Part shown: piece after piece, positions 33,903-42,051 of the stretch
How the letters are laid out: every line of letters starts with the position of its first letter
Position numbering within the stretch: the stretch's first letter is position 1
Assembly: GCF_027857615.1 (NCBI RefSeq)
Contig: NZ_JAQIFT010000057.1
Location: 39,156-103,155 of the forward strand
Direction of reading: 5' to 3'
DNA length: 64,000 nt
Origin: Holtiella tumoricola
GTDB lineage: Bacteria > Bacillota > Clostridia > Lachnospirales > Cellulosilyticaceae
The notes under the pieces: model-generated
What the model saw: only the letters and a program-made list of their open reading frames with translations
Database searches by the model: none
Told to the model about the DNA's origin: nothing
Position numbers and translations under genes: made by a program

Positions 33903-34295
33903 ATGAGTAAACATATAAATAAAATCATTATTGCCGCCATTGGCATCCTTATGGTTGTATGTATTATTGCAATTTTTATGATGATGAACTATAAAACTCC
34001 AGACCACCAAATAGCTACTATAAAATTGGATGGTGAAGTGATTCGTGAGATAGATTTATCAAAAGTATCTGATCCCGAAACTTTTTCAGTCGAAAATAAA
34101 CATGGTGGTACTAATACCATTCATGTTGAACATGGTAAAATCAGATTTCTAGAAGCAAGCTGTCCAGATCAGCTTTGTGTACAACAAGGTTATATCTCTA
34201 ATAGCTTGTTACCTGCAGTCTGCCTTCCTAATGGAGTAGTTATTGAAATTGAAGCAGCTAATGAAGAGTTATTACTCGATGCTATTGTTGAATAA
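33903..34295 (+). CDS. NusG domain II-containing membrane-anchored protein
   Basis: The start at 33903 (MSKHINKIIIAAIGILMVVC) is preceded by AAAGGTG eight bases upstream; the in-frame ATG at 33864 has no site. The 130-residue protein has one N-terminal membrane helix and an extracellular NusG_II domain with ATIKLDGEVIREIDLS, NTIHVEHGKIRFLEASCPDQ and CVQQGYISNS. In Firmicutes this gene is usually beside a Gx transporter, as here (11 bases downstream), and often near flavin/Rnf-type genes. It has two conserved Cys in the CPDQLC pattern. Role unknown; not a transcription factor despite the name. Confidence 0.85.
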   Translation: MSKHINKIIIAAIGILMVVCIIAIFMMMNYKTPDHQIATIKLDGEVIREIDLSKVSDPETFSVENKHGGTNTIHVEHGKIRFLEASCPDQLCVQQGYISNSLLPAVCLPNGVVIEIEAANEELLLDAIVE

Positions 34296-34306
34296 AAGGA
34301 GTCTCT

Positions 34307-34828
34307 ATGAATAAAGTTCAAAAGTTAGTCTATTTAAGCTTATTATGTGCCATTGCACTTGTTATCTTTATTATTGAATTACAAATTCCACCTATTGCGC
34401 CTATCCCTGGTCTAAAACTTGGCCTGGCTAATATGGTTTCCCTTGCTGTATTAATTCTCTACGGACCAAAAGAAGCCTTAACTGTACTTTTATTACGCAT
34501 CTTTTTAGGAACAATGATTACAGGGAAAGTCTCTACAATTTTCTTTAGTCTTGCTGGAGGCCTACTTAGCAATATAGGTATGATCTTACTTTATAAATAT
34601 TGTAGCAAATATATAAGTATCTGGGTCATTAGTGTTGTGGGCTCTATCCTACATATTATTGGTCAACTTGTTATTGCTGTAATAATTACAAATACACCTG
34701 GTATTTTCTTCTATGCACCAATTCTTCTTGTGAGTAGTATTGTTGCAGGATACTTCGTAGGATGGGGAGCTCTCTTTATCAGTAAACATTTAAAGAAAAT
34801 TATGCGGACAGCAAATAAAGATTTTTAA
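34307..34828 (+). CDS. Gx transporter family protein (heptaprenyl diphosphate synthase component I-like)
   Basis: The 173-residue membrane protein has five or six hydrophobic segments and the family pattern ALVIFIIELQIPPIAPIPG followed by LKLGLANMVSLAVLILYGPK, then LLRIFLGTMITGK and FSLAGGLLSNIGMILL. The GLANMV and LRxxLG..I.G motifs define the Gx transporter family, often annotated as heptaprenyl diphosphate synthase component I although it looks like a small substrate-binding S-component-type transporter. It follows the NusG-II gene by 11 bases with an AAAGGAG site and ends at a strong terminator. Confidence 0.87.
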   Translation: MNKVQKLVYLSLLCAIALVIFIIELQIPPIAPIPGLKLGLANMVSLAVLILYGPKEALTVLLLRIFLGTMITGKVSTIFFSLAGGLLSNIGMILLYKYCSKYISIWVISVVGSILHIIGQLVIAVIITNTPGIFFYAPILLVSSIVAGYFVGWGALFISKHLKKIMRTANKDF

Positions 34829-34832
34829 TCAA

Positions 34833-34862
34833 AAAAGGTGTTTCCTGTCGGAAACACCTTTT
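34833..34862 (+). terminator. Terminator of the NusG-II/Gx transporter pair
   Basis: A 13-base perfect stem (AAAAGGTGTTTCC, 34833-34845, with 34850-34862), loop TGTC, directly after the stop codon. Confidence 0.88.
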
Positions 34863-34956
34863 ACATTTTAGGTTATAAAAATATAGTCTAATTTTATATC
34901 ATTAAGCATATACATAGAATGTATTATATATGTCATATTTATAATTTATATAATTA

Positions 34957-35085
34957 AATGAGTCCAGCTTTTAGCAGATATATCATAGGATATAAATGTC
35001 TGTTCGTGACTTCTACCTTTAAGCGGCATCTTAATGGTAGGGCCTTCTTTTGTTTAAAGCTGGTTTTGTAAAGGCTAGACTCATT
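34957..35085. ncRNA. Candidate structured RNA in a convergent intergenic gap
   Basis: A closed, branched fold is readable by eye (plus strand). AATGAGTC (34957-34964) pairs with GACTCATT (35078-35085), and the stem extends past one mismatch as AGC-TTTT with AAA-GGCT. Inside are two hairpins: CAGA-TATATC with GATATA-TCTG near 34975-35002, and CTACCTTTAAG with CTTAATGGTAG (35013-35023 with 35030-35040, one mismatch, loop CGGCAT). CCAGCTTT (34964-34971) can alternatively pair exactly with AAAGCTGG (35056-35063), competing with the closing stem. There is no ORF. I match it to no known riboswitch; a MITE-like element with terminal inverted repeats is the main alternative, and the strand is undecided. 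Confidence 0.45.
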
Positions 35086-35212
35086 ATTGTAGAATAAGGA
35101 ATTTGTTCAAAGGGGATACTATACCATTTTACACTGTATAGTAATAATATATGCGGTCTTCTAAAAAAGGTTCCACTTTATTTAGAAATTTTTTGTTCTT
35201 CTTAATACTATA

Positions 35213-36406
35213 TTATTCAAGTACAAGTATTTTTTGTTCTACTTTTTTCAACAAAATTTTATAAACTGATTTATTTATTCTCTCTTCACTTAGTTTTCCC
35301 TTTTCATAAGCTTCTTTTAATGCTTCCATAGCCTCATCTAATTGTTCTGGCATCAGAATCATATCTATCCCACTTATAAAACTCATAAGTGCAGCTTGCC
35401 CTGATCCTCTATCTTCTATAATAGCGCCCATATTCATAGCGTCGGTAATAAATATAGTATGCTCTTTATCAAAGTTTTGTTCTATATATTTTCCCCATCT
35501 CGGTGAAAGTGTAGCTGGAAGTGTATCCATTTCCTCTACAATCAAATGTCCTACCATTACCACATCTACTCCATTCTTTGTAGCTTCTAAAAATGGCTTC
35601 ATTTCTTCATCTTCTAATTCTTTGATTGTTTTATCAATGTAAGCTAAACCAACATGTGAATCTTCTACTGTATTACCGTGTCCCGGGAAATGTTTTATAA
35701 CAGGTATTATCTCTTCCTCCTTTAGCCCTTTACTAAACTCTATAACCATAGGTATCACTTCTTCTGCTGTCTTTCCAAAGCTTCTATCTCCAATCACTAT
35801 ATTTTCAGGGTTGTTATAAATATCAGCATCTGGAGCAAAATTCATATTAACACCTATAGAATGTAGTGCTTTCCCCATACGTTTTGCTTCCTCATATGCC
35901 ACTTGCGTATCTCCAGTTTCGCCAATAGCTTCAGCACTTTTGAATGGTGCATTCACTATAGCTTCATTATTTCCTACTCTGCTTACTCTCCCACCTTCTT
36001 CATCAATTCCTATCCATAAGGACGTAGTTGCCTGCTCCTGTAATCCTTGTACAAGCTTACTTGTTTCTTCTATGGTTGTAATATCATCTTTAAAAAGTAT
36101 AACACCACCTATATCCTTTCCATATTTATTATTTACTGCTACTTGTTGTACCGTCACAAAAAATAGCTGGCCAATCTTTTCCTCTATACTCATTTGATTC
36201 ATATAGTCTAAGACTTGCTTTTCTTTTATCTCTTCCACTATCTTTGCATCCGAAACGTGAAAATCTGATTGTGGCTCATTTTGTGGTAACACCTGGGAAT
36301 CAAATTGATTCTCCCCATGTCCAATCTCTAAGTCTATCTTGTTACATCCTACAAATATAAAGCTCATAAGTCCTATCATTATCACCCAACTTAATAACTT
36401 TTTCAC
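35213..36406 (-). CDS. nagZ: Glycoside hydrolase family 3 beta-N-acetylhexosaminidase, lipoprotein
   Basis: The 397-residue precursor starts at a GTG, has a short signal peptide and the lipobox FVGC (Cys21), then a low-complexity acidic linker, so the enzyme is anchored outside the cell. The catalytic domain has DEEGGRVSRVG, NFAPDADIYNN, GDRSFGKTAEEVI, the NagZ-type KHFPGHGNTVEDSHVGL loop (His and Asp of the unusual general acid pair, about 220-236) and the nucleophile Asp in FITDAMNMGAI (about 310). It probably removes GlcNAc from muropeptides. It is monocistronic and divergent from the DUF2225 gene. Confidence 0.9.
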   Translation of the reverse strand: MKKLLSWVIMIGLMSFIFVGCNKIDLEIGHGENQFDSQVLPQNEPQSDFHVSDAKIVEEIKEKQVLDYMNQMSIEEKIGQLFFVTVQQVAVNNKYGKDIGGVILFKDDITTIEETSKLVQGLQEQATTSLWIGIDEEGGRVSRVGNNEAIVNAPFKSAEAIGETGDTQVAYEEAKRMGKALHSIGVNMNFAPDADIYNNPENIVIGDRSFGKTAEEVIPMVIEFSKGLKEEEIIPVIKHFPGHGNTVEDSHVGLAYIDKTIKELEDEEMKPFLEATKNGVDVVMVGHLIVEEMDTLPATLSPRWGKYIEQNFDKEHTIFITDAMNMGAIIEDRGSGQAALMSFISGIDMILMPEQLDEAMEALKEAYEKGKLSEERINKSVYKILLKKVEQKILVLE

Positions 36407-36441
36407 TTTATCCCCTACTCTTTCTATATAAATTGCAATAG

Positions 36442-36480
36442 TTACAAAAGATTAATTTTAATGTATAATTACATTAAAAT
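36442..36480 (+). promoter_or_regulatory. DUF2225 promoter with a perfect inverted repeat across the -10
   Basis: TTACAA (36442-36447), 16-base spacer, TATAAT (36464-36469). ATTTTAATGTA (36455-36465) and its exact complement (36470-36480) form an 11-base-arm repeat centred on the -10, suggesting a dedicated repressor site; nagZ diverges from the same 106-base gap. Confidence 0.6.
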
Positions 36481-36512
36481 ATACTAATATTTACTAGCAA
36501 AGAAGGTGCACT

Positions 36513-37187
36513 ATGTCTACAACACTCACACCTTCGGATATTCTCTACGATAAGACTTATGAATGTCCAGTGTGTTATAACAAGTTTACGTCCAAAGCAA
36601 TCCGCACTGGTAAAAACCAAGCGCTTTCATCTGATATAGATCTTTATGCACGTTACGCTGTTATCAATCCTATTTTATATGATGCAATACTTTGCCCTAA
36701 TTGTGGATACTGTAGCTTGTCTAAAAATTTTTCTACATTATTACCTACACAAATAAAATGGATAAAAGAACAAGTAACACCTAAATATAAAAAACGTAAC
36801 TTTGATACATATACTTCTATTAATGATGCAATTATAAAACATCAACTTGCTCTTGTTTCTAGTATTATTAAAAAAGGAAAAATTGGTGAGCAAGCCTATA
36901 TCTGCCTACATATTGCTTGGTTATACCGAGATTTAAATGCACTTAATCAAGAAAAAATATACTTGAACAAGGCTGTAAATGGCCTAAAACAAGCTCTAGA
37001 AACAGAAAATTTTCCACTTTTTAATCTTGATGCATTAACAACTTCTTACATTATTTCGGCTATTTCCTATACATTAGGCGATTACACTAATGCAAAAACC
37101 TACTTAAGCGATGTTCTGTATAATAGCAACGGAAAACTAAAGGATCGTGCCCTTAATCTAAAGGAAATGATCTTAGAACATTCGTAA
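36513..37187 (+). CDS. DUF2225 domain-containing protein
   Basis: The 224-residue cytosolic protein has a zinc-ribbon-like N-terminus with paired Cys (YECPVCYNKF at about 16-25, and ILCPNCGYCSL at about 68-78), then a TPR-like helical region (HIAWLYRDLNALNQEKIYLN then LNKAVNGLKQALE; DYTNAKTYLSDVLYNSNGKL). DUF2225 proteins of this size are common in Clostridia; their function is not established. The gene has its own promoter with a striking operator-like repeat and converges on the ADP-ribosylglycohydrolase-like gene. Confidence 0.85.
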   Translation: MSTTLTPSDILYDKTYECPVCYNKFTSKAIRTGKNQALSSDIDLYARYAVINPILYDAILCPNCGYCSLSKNFSTLLPTQIKWIKEQVTPKYKKRNFDTYTSINDAIIKHQLALVSSIIKKGKIGEQAYICLHIAWLYRDLNALNQEKIYLNKAVNGLKQALETENFPLFNLDALTTSYIISAISYTLGDYTNAKTYLSDVLYNSNGKLKDRALNLKEMILEHS

Positions 37188-37228
37188 TAAAAAGACCTGC
37201 ACCTATAATACATGCAGGTCTTTTTATT
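37186..37228. terminator. Shared bidirectional terminator
   Basis: A 16-base perfect stem (37186-37201 with 37213-37228) has A-rich left and T-rich right arms, stopping transcription from both the DUF2225 gene and the converging gene. Confidence 0.9.
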
Positions 37229-37239
37229 ACGTATCTTGA

Positions 37240-38301
37240 CTACCATCCAGGATATCTTTTTTGCCATTCTTCCGTTTCTTCATAGCGTACATAAATATCT
37301 TCTGATATTTGTTCAAGTTCCTTGCGTATTTCTAAACTTTCAACAAGCTTATTAGGAATAGCATCTATCCCTAAATAAGTTCCTAGTACTTGCCCTGTAA
37401 TAGCTGCTACACTATTACTATTACCACTTTGATTAATAGCAAGTTTTACAGCTGATTCAAAATCATTAGGATAGCTTAGTGTACAGTATACAGCCATCGC
37501 TAATGCATCATCTGCCATAAAGCCATCTCCAAAGTTTAATAATTTATCTGCATTTGGCTCACTATCTTTGGTAAGCTCTATCGCTTTATTAATCATTTCA
37601 AGACACTCTTCATGTCCTTCATACATTTTAAGTTTTGCTATGGCTTGTTCTAAACTCTCTTCTAAACTATATCCTTCTATTAAATAAAAAATCCATGTAG
37701 CTAGTATTCCTGCAGATAAGTAAGCTTGAGGATGTCCATGAGTAATAACACCTATTCGACTTGCTACTTCAAAAACATCTTCTTCTACCTCTATAAGGCC
37801 TACAGGAGCTATCTTTATAACTGTCCCACATCGTTTGCTATCATTAAGTGGTCTTTCTAAGGTTCCCATTACACCTTTTCCTAAAGACGTAATACAAGTG
37901 ATACCTGGCTCTTTGTAACCATAAAGCTTCTTACATTTAACAAGCCATCCATCATATGATTTAGAATTCCAATTGGGGGTTGAAAGTCCTTGGGTATAAA
38001 GCCATCTTAAATATGCTCTAAACGTAATCATAGCTGTATCTTTAGGTGTTCTAAAAATACCTTTTTGATTGGCTCTAACAATACTTCTCAGTAAACCTTC
38101 TGCTGTAAATAGGGTTAGTTGTGTGTCATCTGTAATTGTTGCTTTTGGTCCTTCCATTGTAGCAATTAAATCAGTAATGCCTTGTTCACCATACATCTTC
38201 TGAATCTGCTCATACTTCATATTTTTAACAGGTGCACCAAATGCATCCCCAATTGCACCACCTATTAGGCATCCATAAAATTGTTCCTTACATCTTCTCA
38301 T
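37240..38301 (-). CDS. ADP-ribosylglycohydrolase family protein with altered metal ligands
   Basis: The start at 38301 (MRRCKEQFYGCLIGGAIGDA) lies eight bases after GGAGG; an in-frame GTG three codons earlier overlaps that site. The 353-residue protein has the DraG/ARH fold: GGAIGDAFGAPVKNM, TITDDTQLTLFTAEGL (Asp58-Asp59 metal pair), ITHGHPQAYLSAGILA and DDALAMAVYCTLSY. The second metal motif, normally G-D-[ST]-D-[ST], reads SGNSNSVAAITG here, with Asn294 and Asn296 replacing both Asp. It may therefore bind ADP-ribose without normal hydrolase activity, or use a changed metal site. Monocistronic. Confidence 0.85.
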   Translation of the reverse strand: MRRCKEQFYGCLIGGAIGDAFGAPVKNMKYEQIQKMYGEQGITDLIATMEGPKATITDDTQLTLFTAEGLLRSIVRANQKGIFRTPKDTAMITFRAYLRWLYTQGLSTPNWNSKSYDGWLVKCKKLYGYKEPGITCITSLGKGVMGTLERPLNDSKRCGTVIKIAPVGLIEVEEDVFEVASRIGVITHGHPQAYLSAGILATWIFYLIEGYSLEESLEQAIAKLKMYEGHEECLEMINKAIELTKDSEPNADKLLNFGDGFMADDALAMAVYCTLSYPNDFESAVKLAINQSGNSNSVAAITGQVLGTYLGIDAIPNKLVESLEIRKELEQISEDIYVRYEETEEWQKRYPGW

Positions 38302-38550
38302 TCGAAGCACCTCCAGACCAGCATCTTTATAATTTTTCTTAAAGCTTTCATACTCTTCTTATTACTATCTTCCTATTACAGTTATATATAAAGTATTGTA
38401 CCAAATTTATCTAGGTTTTTCAATGTTGTATATATTTTAATGTATATTCTAACACTTAAGCAAAATATTAACGCTCTTTATCTTATTCAATTTATTTTTA
38501 CATTACTTAATTTACACTCGCTAATTATTCTTCCCAGAAATCCTAAATAT
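38302..38550. other. AT-rich intergenic sequence
   Basis: Between the glycohydrolase-like gene and the ilv/leu terminator. A poor TTGGTA...TGTAAT promoter can be drawn on the minus strand near 38390-38415. Nothing else recognised. Confidence 0.4.
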
Positions 38551-38591
38551 AAAAGTATGGGATTGCAAAATTTATGCAACCCCATACTTTT
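38551..38591 (-). terminator. Terminator of the ilv/leu operon
   Basis: A 17-base stem (38551-38567 with 38575-38591, one mismatch; GTATGGG core) ends with UUUUAUAUUU on the minus strand, right after the last ilvB stop. Confidence 0.88.
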
Positions 38592-40254
38592 ACTCTAATA
38601 TTAAATCATTAATAGGTGCACCCGGTGCTACCATAGGTAATACTTTTTCATCCTCACCCACATGACAATTAATTACAACAGGCTTTTTGCTCTCTAAGGC
38701 TTCTTTAAATGCTTGCTGGAACTCCTCTTGTGTAAATACATCATACCCCTTCATATAATAAGCTTCTGCTAATTTTACAAAATCAGGGCCTCTATCTAAA
38801 GTTGTCTCTGAATATCTTCCTTCATAGAACATGGTTTGCCACTGTCTTACCATACCTAAAACACTATTATTAAGTACTACAATAATAACAGGGATATTAT
38901 AATACGAAATAGTTGCCAGCTCATTACAATTCATTCTAAAAGAGCCATCTCCAGCAATATGCACAACTTGCTTGGTAGGCATCCCCATTTGAGCTCCAAT
39001 GCTTGCTCCTGTACCATATCCCATTGTACCTAGTCCACCAGAGGAAATATATGTTCTAGGCATTGTATACTTATAAAACTGTGCAGCCCACATTTGATGC
39101 TGACCTACTTCTGTTGTAATAATTGCCTCACCATTTGTTTGTTCATAAATGTCCTCTATAACAAACTCAGGTCTTAATTTATCATCTCGTTGATAATCAA
39201 AACGGAACTCTTCTTTCCACCCTCTAACATTTTCTAACCACTCTGTGTGGTCTTGTTGTACAATCATTTCATTAAGATTAGTGAGAATTTCTTTCGCATC
39301 TCCAATGATTGATGTATAACATTTAACATTTTTACTAATTTCTGCAGGATCTACATCAATATGAATAATCTTTGCATTTGAAGCAAATGTATTCACACTA
39401 CTTGTTACCCTATCACTAAATCTAGCTCCCACTGCAATAAGTACATCACATTCAGTAGTTGCCATATTGGAAGCTTTACTACCATGCATACCAATAAGTC
39501 CAGTAGATAATCTATGGGTTTCTGGGAAACCACCTATACCCATCAAAGAAGTTGCTACAGGTGCTTGAATCCTTTCTGCAAACTCTAATAATTCTTTATG
39601 AGCAGAACTACGAATAATACCGCCTCCACAGTAAATCATAGGTTTGCTACTGTCTCTTATTAGTTTAACTGCTTCATCTAAGTCTTTTTGTCGAATACTA
39701 CATACTTGTCTAAAAACCTTTTTAGGCATAGATGGCATATACTCACAAGTTATTGCCGTAATATCTTTTGGAATATCAATAAGTACGGGACCCGGTCTAC
39801 CTGACTGAGCAATGTAAAATGCTTCTCTTATGGTATCCGCCAACTTACATATATCTTTTACAATATAATTATGTTTTGTAATTGGCATAGTTACACCTGT
39901 GATGTCCACTTCTTGAAAACTATCTTTTCCAAGAAGTGGTCTACCTACATTCCCTGTAATTGCAACCATAGGCACTGAATCCATATATGCTGTTGCTATT
40001 CCTGTTACTAAATTTGTAGCCCCTGGCCCTGATGTAGCTAAACAAACCCCTACTTTTCCTGTTGCTCTTGCGTATCCATCTGCAGCATGAGCTGCCCCTT
40101 GCTCATGTGCAGTTAAAATGTGATGGATTTTCTCTCTATATTTATATAATTCATCATAAATGTTGAGTACAGACCCTCCTGGATAACCAAACACAGTGTC
40201 TACGCCTTGCTCTAACAAACATTCCATTAATATTTGTGAACCATTAAGCTCCAT
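38590..40254 (-). CDS. ilvB: Acetolactate synthase large subunit, second copy
   Basis: A thiamine-diphosphate enzyme that condenses two pyruvates (or pyruvate and 2-ketobutyrate). The 554-residue protein has VFGYPGGSVLNIYDEL, the catalytic Glu in HILTAHEQGAAHAADGYARA, GRPGPVLIDIPKDI, and the ThDP motif GDGSFRMNCNELATISYYNI (about 425-444), with the WQTMFYEGRYSETT loop that contacts the regulatory subunit. It is the last gene of the operon, 30 bases after ilvD, with no small-subunit gene beside it, while the first ilvB in the operon is followed by ilvN. Both may share one small subunit. Confidence 0.93.
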   Translation of the reverse strand: MELNGSQILMECLLEQGVDTVFGYPGGSVLNIYDELYKYREKIHHILTAHEQGAAHAADGYARATGKVGVCLATSGPGATNLVTGIATAYMDSVPMVAITGNVGRPLLGKDSFQEVDITGVTMPITKHNYIVKDICKLADTIREAFYIAQSGRPGPVLIDIPKDITAITCEYMPSMPKKVFRQVCSIRQKDLDEAVKLIRDSSKPMIYCGGGIIRSSAHKELLEFAERIQAPVATSLMGIGGFPETHRLSTGLIGMHGSKASNMATTECDVLIAVGARFSDRVTSSVNTFASNAKIIHIDVDPAEISKNVKCYTSIIGDAKEILTNLNEMIVQQDHTEWLENVRGWKEEFRFDYQRDDKLRPEFVIEDIYEQTNGEAIITTEVGQHQMWAAQFYKYTMPRTYISSGGLGTMGYGTGASIGAQMGMPTKQVVHIAGDGSFRMNCNELATISYYNIPVIIVVLNNSVLGMVRQWQTMFYEGRYSETTLDRGPDFVKLAEAYYMKGYDVFTQEEFQQAFKEALESKKPVVINCHVGEDEKVLPMVAPGAPINDLILE

Positions 40255-40284
40255 ATTTCCCCTCCTCTTGATTTATCTACTCTC

Positions 40285-41946
40285 TTACCCCTTAAAGATT
40301 GCTCCTGTACTTGCAGATGTTACTTGCTTTGCATAACGTGCCAAATAACCATGTTTTACTTTTGGTTCTGGTTTTACCCATGCATCACGTCTTTTTGTCA
40401 GTGTTTTTTCATCTACCAATAAGTCTAATGTACAAGCTTCCATATCAATACTGATTAAGTCACCATTCTCAACAAGACCAATTACTCCACCTTCAGCCGC
40501 TTCCGGCGAAACATGCCCAATGCAAGCACCTCTTGTCGCTCCTGAGAAACGTCCATCTGTAATAAGTGCTACATCTTTATCAAGCCCCATACCAGCAAGT
40601 ACAGCAGTAGGAGATAGCATTTCCCTCATACCCGGTCCACCTTTTGGTCCTTCATAACGAATAACAACTACATCGCCTTTTTTAATTTGCCCACTTGTTA
40701 TACCTTCTTTGGCTTCCTCTTCACTATTGAATACTTTTGCAGGTCCTGTATGTTTAAGCATTTCATGAGCCACAGCTGAACGTTTAACAACACAAGAATC
40801 TGGCGCTAAATTACCACGTAGTACAGCAATACCTCCTGTTTCACTATATGGATTTTCACTTGGACGAATAACTTCTGGATTTTTATTTACTACTTTTTCA
40901 AGATTAGTTGCTACACTCTCTCCTGTAACAGTAATAAGTTCCTCATTTAAAAGCCTTTTTTTAGTAAGTTCTTTCATAACAGCAGCAACGCCACCCGCAC
41001 CATAAAGATCTTCCATATGATTTGGACCAGCTGGCGCTAACTTACAAAGGTTAGGTGTACGACTGCTAATGTCATTCGCCATATCTAAGTTAATTTCAAC
41101 CCCTGCCTCATGAGCAATAGCTGGAAGATGGAGCATCGTATTTGTACTACATCCAAGTGCCATATCAGCTGTTAATGCATTCTCAAAAGCTTTCTCTGTT
41201 AAGATATCACAAATCTTAATATCTTTTTCTACCATTTTCATAATAGCTATCCCTGTTTTTTTAGCTAAACGAATACGTTCTGCATAAACTGCTGGAATAC
41301 TGCCGTTCCCTGGAAGAGCAATCCCTAGCACCTCTGTCATACAGTTCATACTATTAGCAGTAAACATCCCTGAACAAGATCCACATCCTGGACAAGTATG
41401 TTCTTCAAACTCACAAAGCTCTTCTTCTGTAATTTTACCTGAATTATATGCACCGACTGCCTCAAAAATAAGAGATAAACTTACTTTTTTACCTCCTACT
41501 GTTCCTGCAAGCATAGGCCCTCCGCTTACTACTGCTGTTGGAAGATTCATTCTTGCTGCTCCCATTAACATCCCTGGTACAATCTTGTCACAGTTAGGTA
41601 CAAGTACAAGCCCATCAAATCCATGTGCCATTGTCATACACTCAATAGAATCTGCGATTAGTTCACGTGTTACTAATGAATATTTCATCCCTTCATGGCC
41701 CATAGCAATACCATCACATACACCAATAGCAGGAATCTCTATTGGTGTTCCCCCTGCCATACGAATACCTGCTTTAACAGCTTCTGTTATACGGTCAAGA
41801 TGCATATGCCCTGGGACGATTTCACTTTTAGCTGTAACAACCCCTATCAAAGGTTGATTAAGCTCTTCCTCTATATATCCCATTCCTTTAAATAATGAAC
41901 GGTGTGGTGCACGGTCTATACCTTTTTTAACTACATCGCTTCTCAT
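40285..41946 (-). CDS. ilvD: Dihydroxy-acid dehydratase
   Basis: IlvD dehydrates dihydroxy-isovalerate and -methylvalerate to the keto acids. The 553-residue Fe-S enzyme has RAPHRSLFKGMGYIEEEL, the cluster Cys in VLVPNCDKIVPGMLMGA, HTCPGCGSCSGMFTANSMN, and the C-terminal DGRFSGATRGACIGHVSPEA. The three cluster Cys are in place. The gene lies between ilvE (105-base gap containing a perfect hairpin) and the second ilvB. Confidence 0.96.
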   Translation of the reverse strand: MRSDVVKKGIDRAPHRSLFKGMGYIEEELNQPLIGVVTAKSEIVPGHMHLDRITEAVKAGIRMAGGTPIEIPAIGVCDGIAMGHEGMKYSLVTRELIADSIECMTMAHGFDGLVLVPNCDKIVPGMLMGAARMNLPTAVVSGGPMLAGTVGGKKVSLSLIFEAVGAYNSGKITEEELCEFEEHTCPGCGSCSGMFTANSMNCMTEVLGIALPGNGSIPAVYAERIRLAKKTGIAIMKMVEKDIKICDILTEKAFENALTADMALGCSTNTMLHLPAIAHEAGVEINLDMANDISSRTPNLCKLAPAGPNHMEDLYGAGGVAAVMKELTKKRLLNEELITVTGESVATNLEKVVNKNPEVIRPSENPYSETGGIAVLRGNLAPDSCVVKRSAVAHEMLKHTGPAKVFNSEEEAKEGITSGQIKKGDVVVIRYEGPKGGPGMREMLSPTAVLAGMGLDKDVALITDGRFSGATRGACIGHVSPEAAEGGVIGLVENGDLISIDMEACTLDLLVDEKTLTKRRDAWVKPEPKVKHGYLARYAKQVTSASTGAIFKG

Positions 41947-42004
41947 CTATAAGCCTCCCTCTATTTTATAAGTTTTAATCCTGCTAATTAGATTATGCCA
42001 AGGT

Positions 42005-42032
42005 GGGGTATAGCAATTTTACGCTATACCCC
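42005..42032 (-). repeat. Perfect hairpin between ilvE and ilvD
   Basis: GGGGTATAGC (42005-42014) and GCTATACCCC (42023-42032) form a 10-base perfect stem with no U-run after it on the minus strand. It probably stabilises or partitions the polycistronic mRNA rather than ending it. Confidence 0.6.
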
Positions 42033-42051
42033 TTTAAATTCTTTATTAATA

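Noticed and set aside
34957..35085. Known riboswitch or integron attC site
   Set aside because: No match to purine, c-di-GMP, cobalamin, lysine or other consensus cores, and no RYYYAAC/GTTRRRY ends.
3214..38301. Direct functional pairing of the ART-like toxin with the ADP-ribosylglycohydrolase-like gene
   Set aside because: They lie about 33 kb apart with unrelated operons between, and the glycohydrolase metal site is altered; mentioned only as a test.
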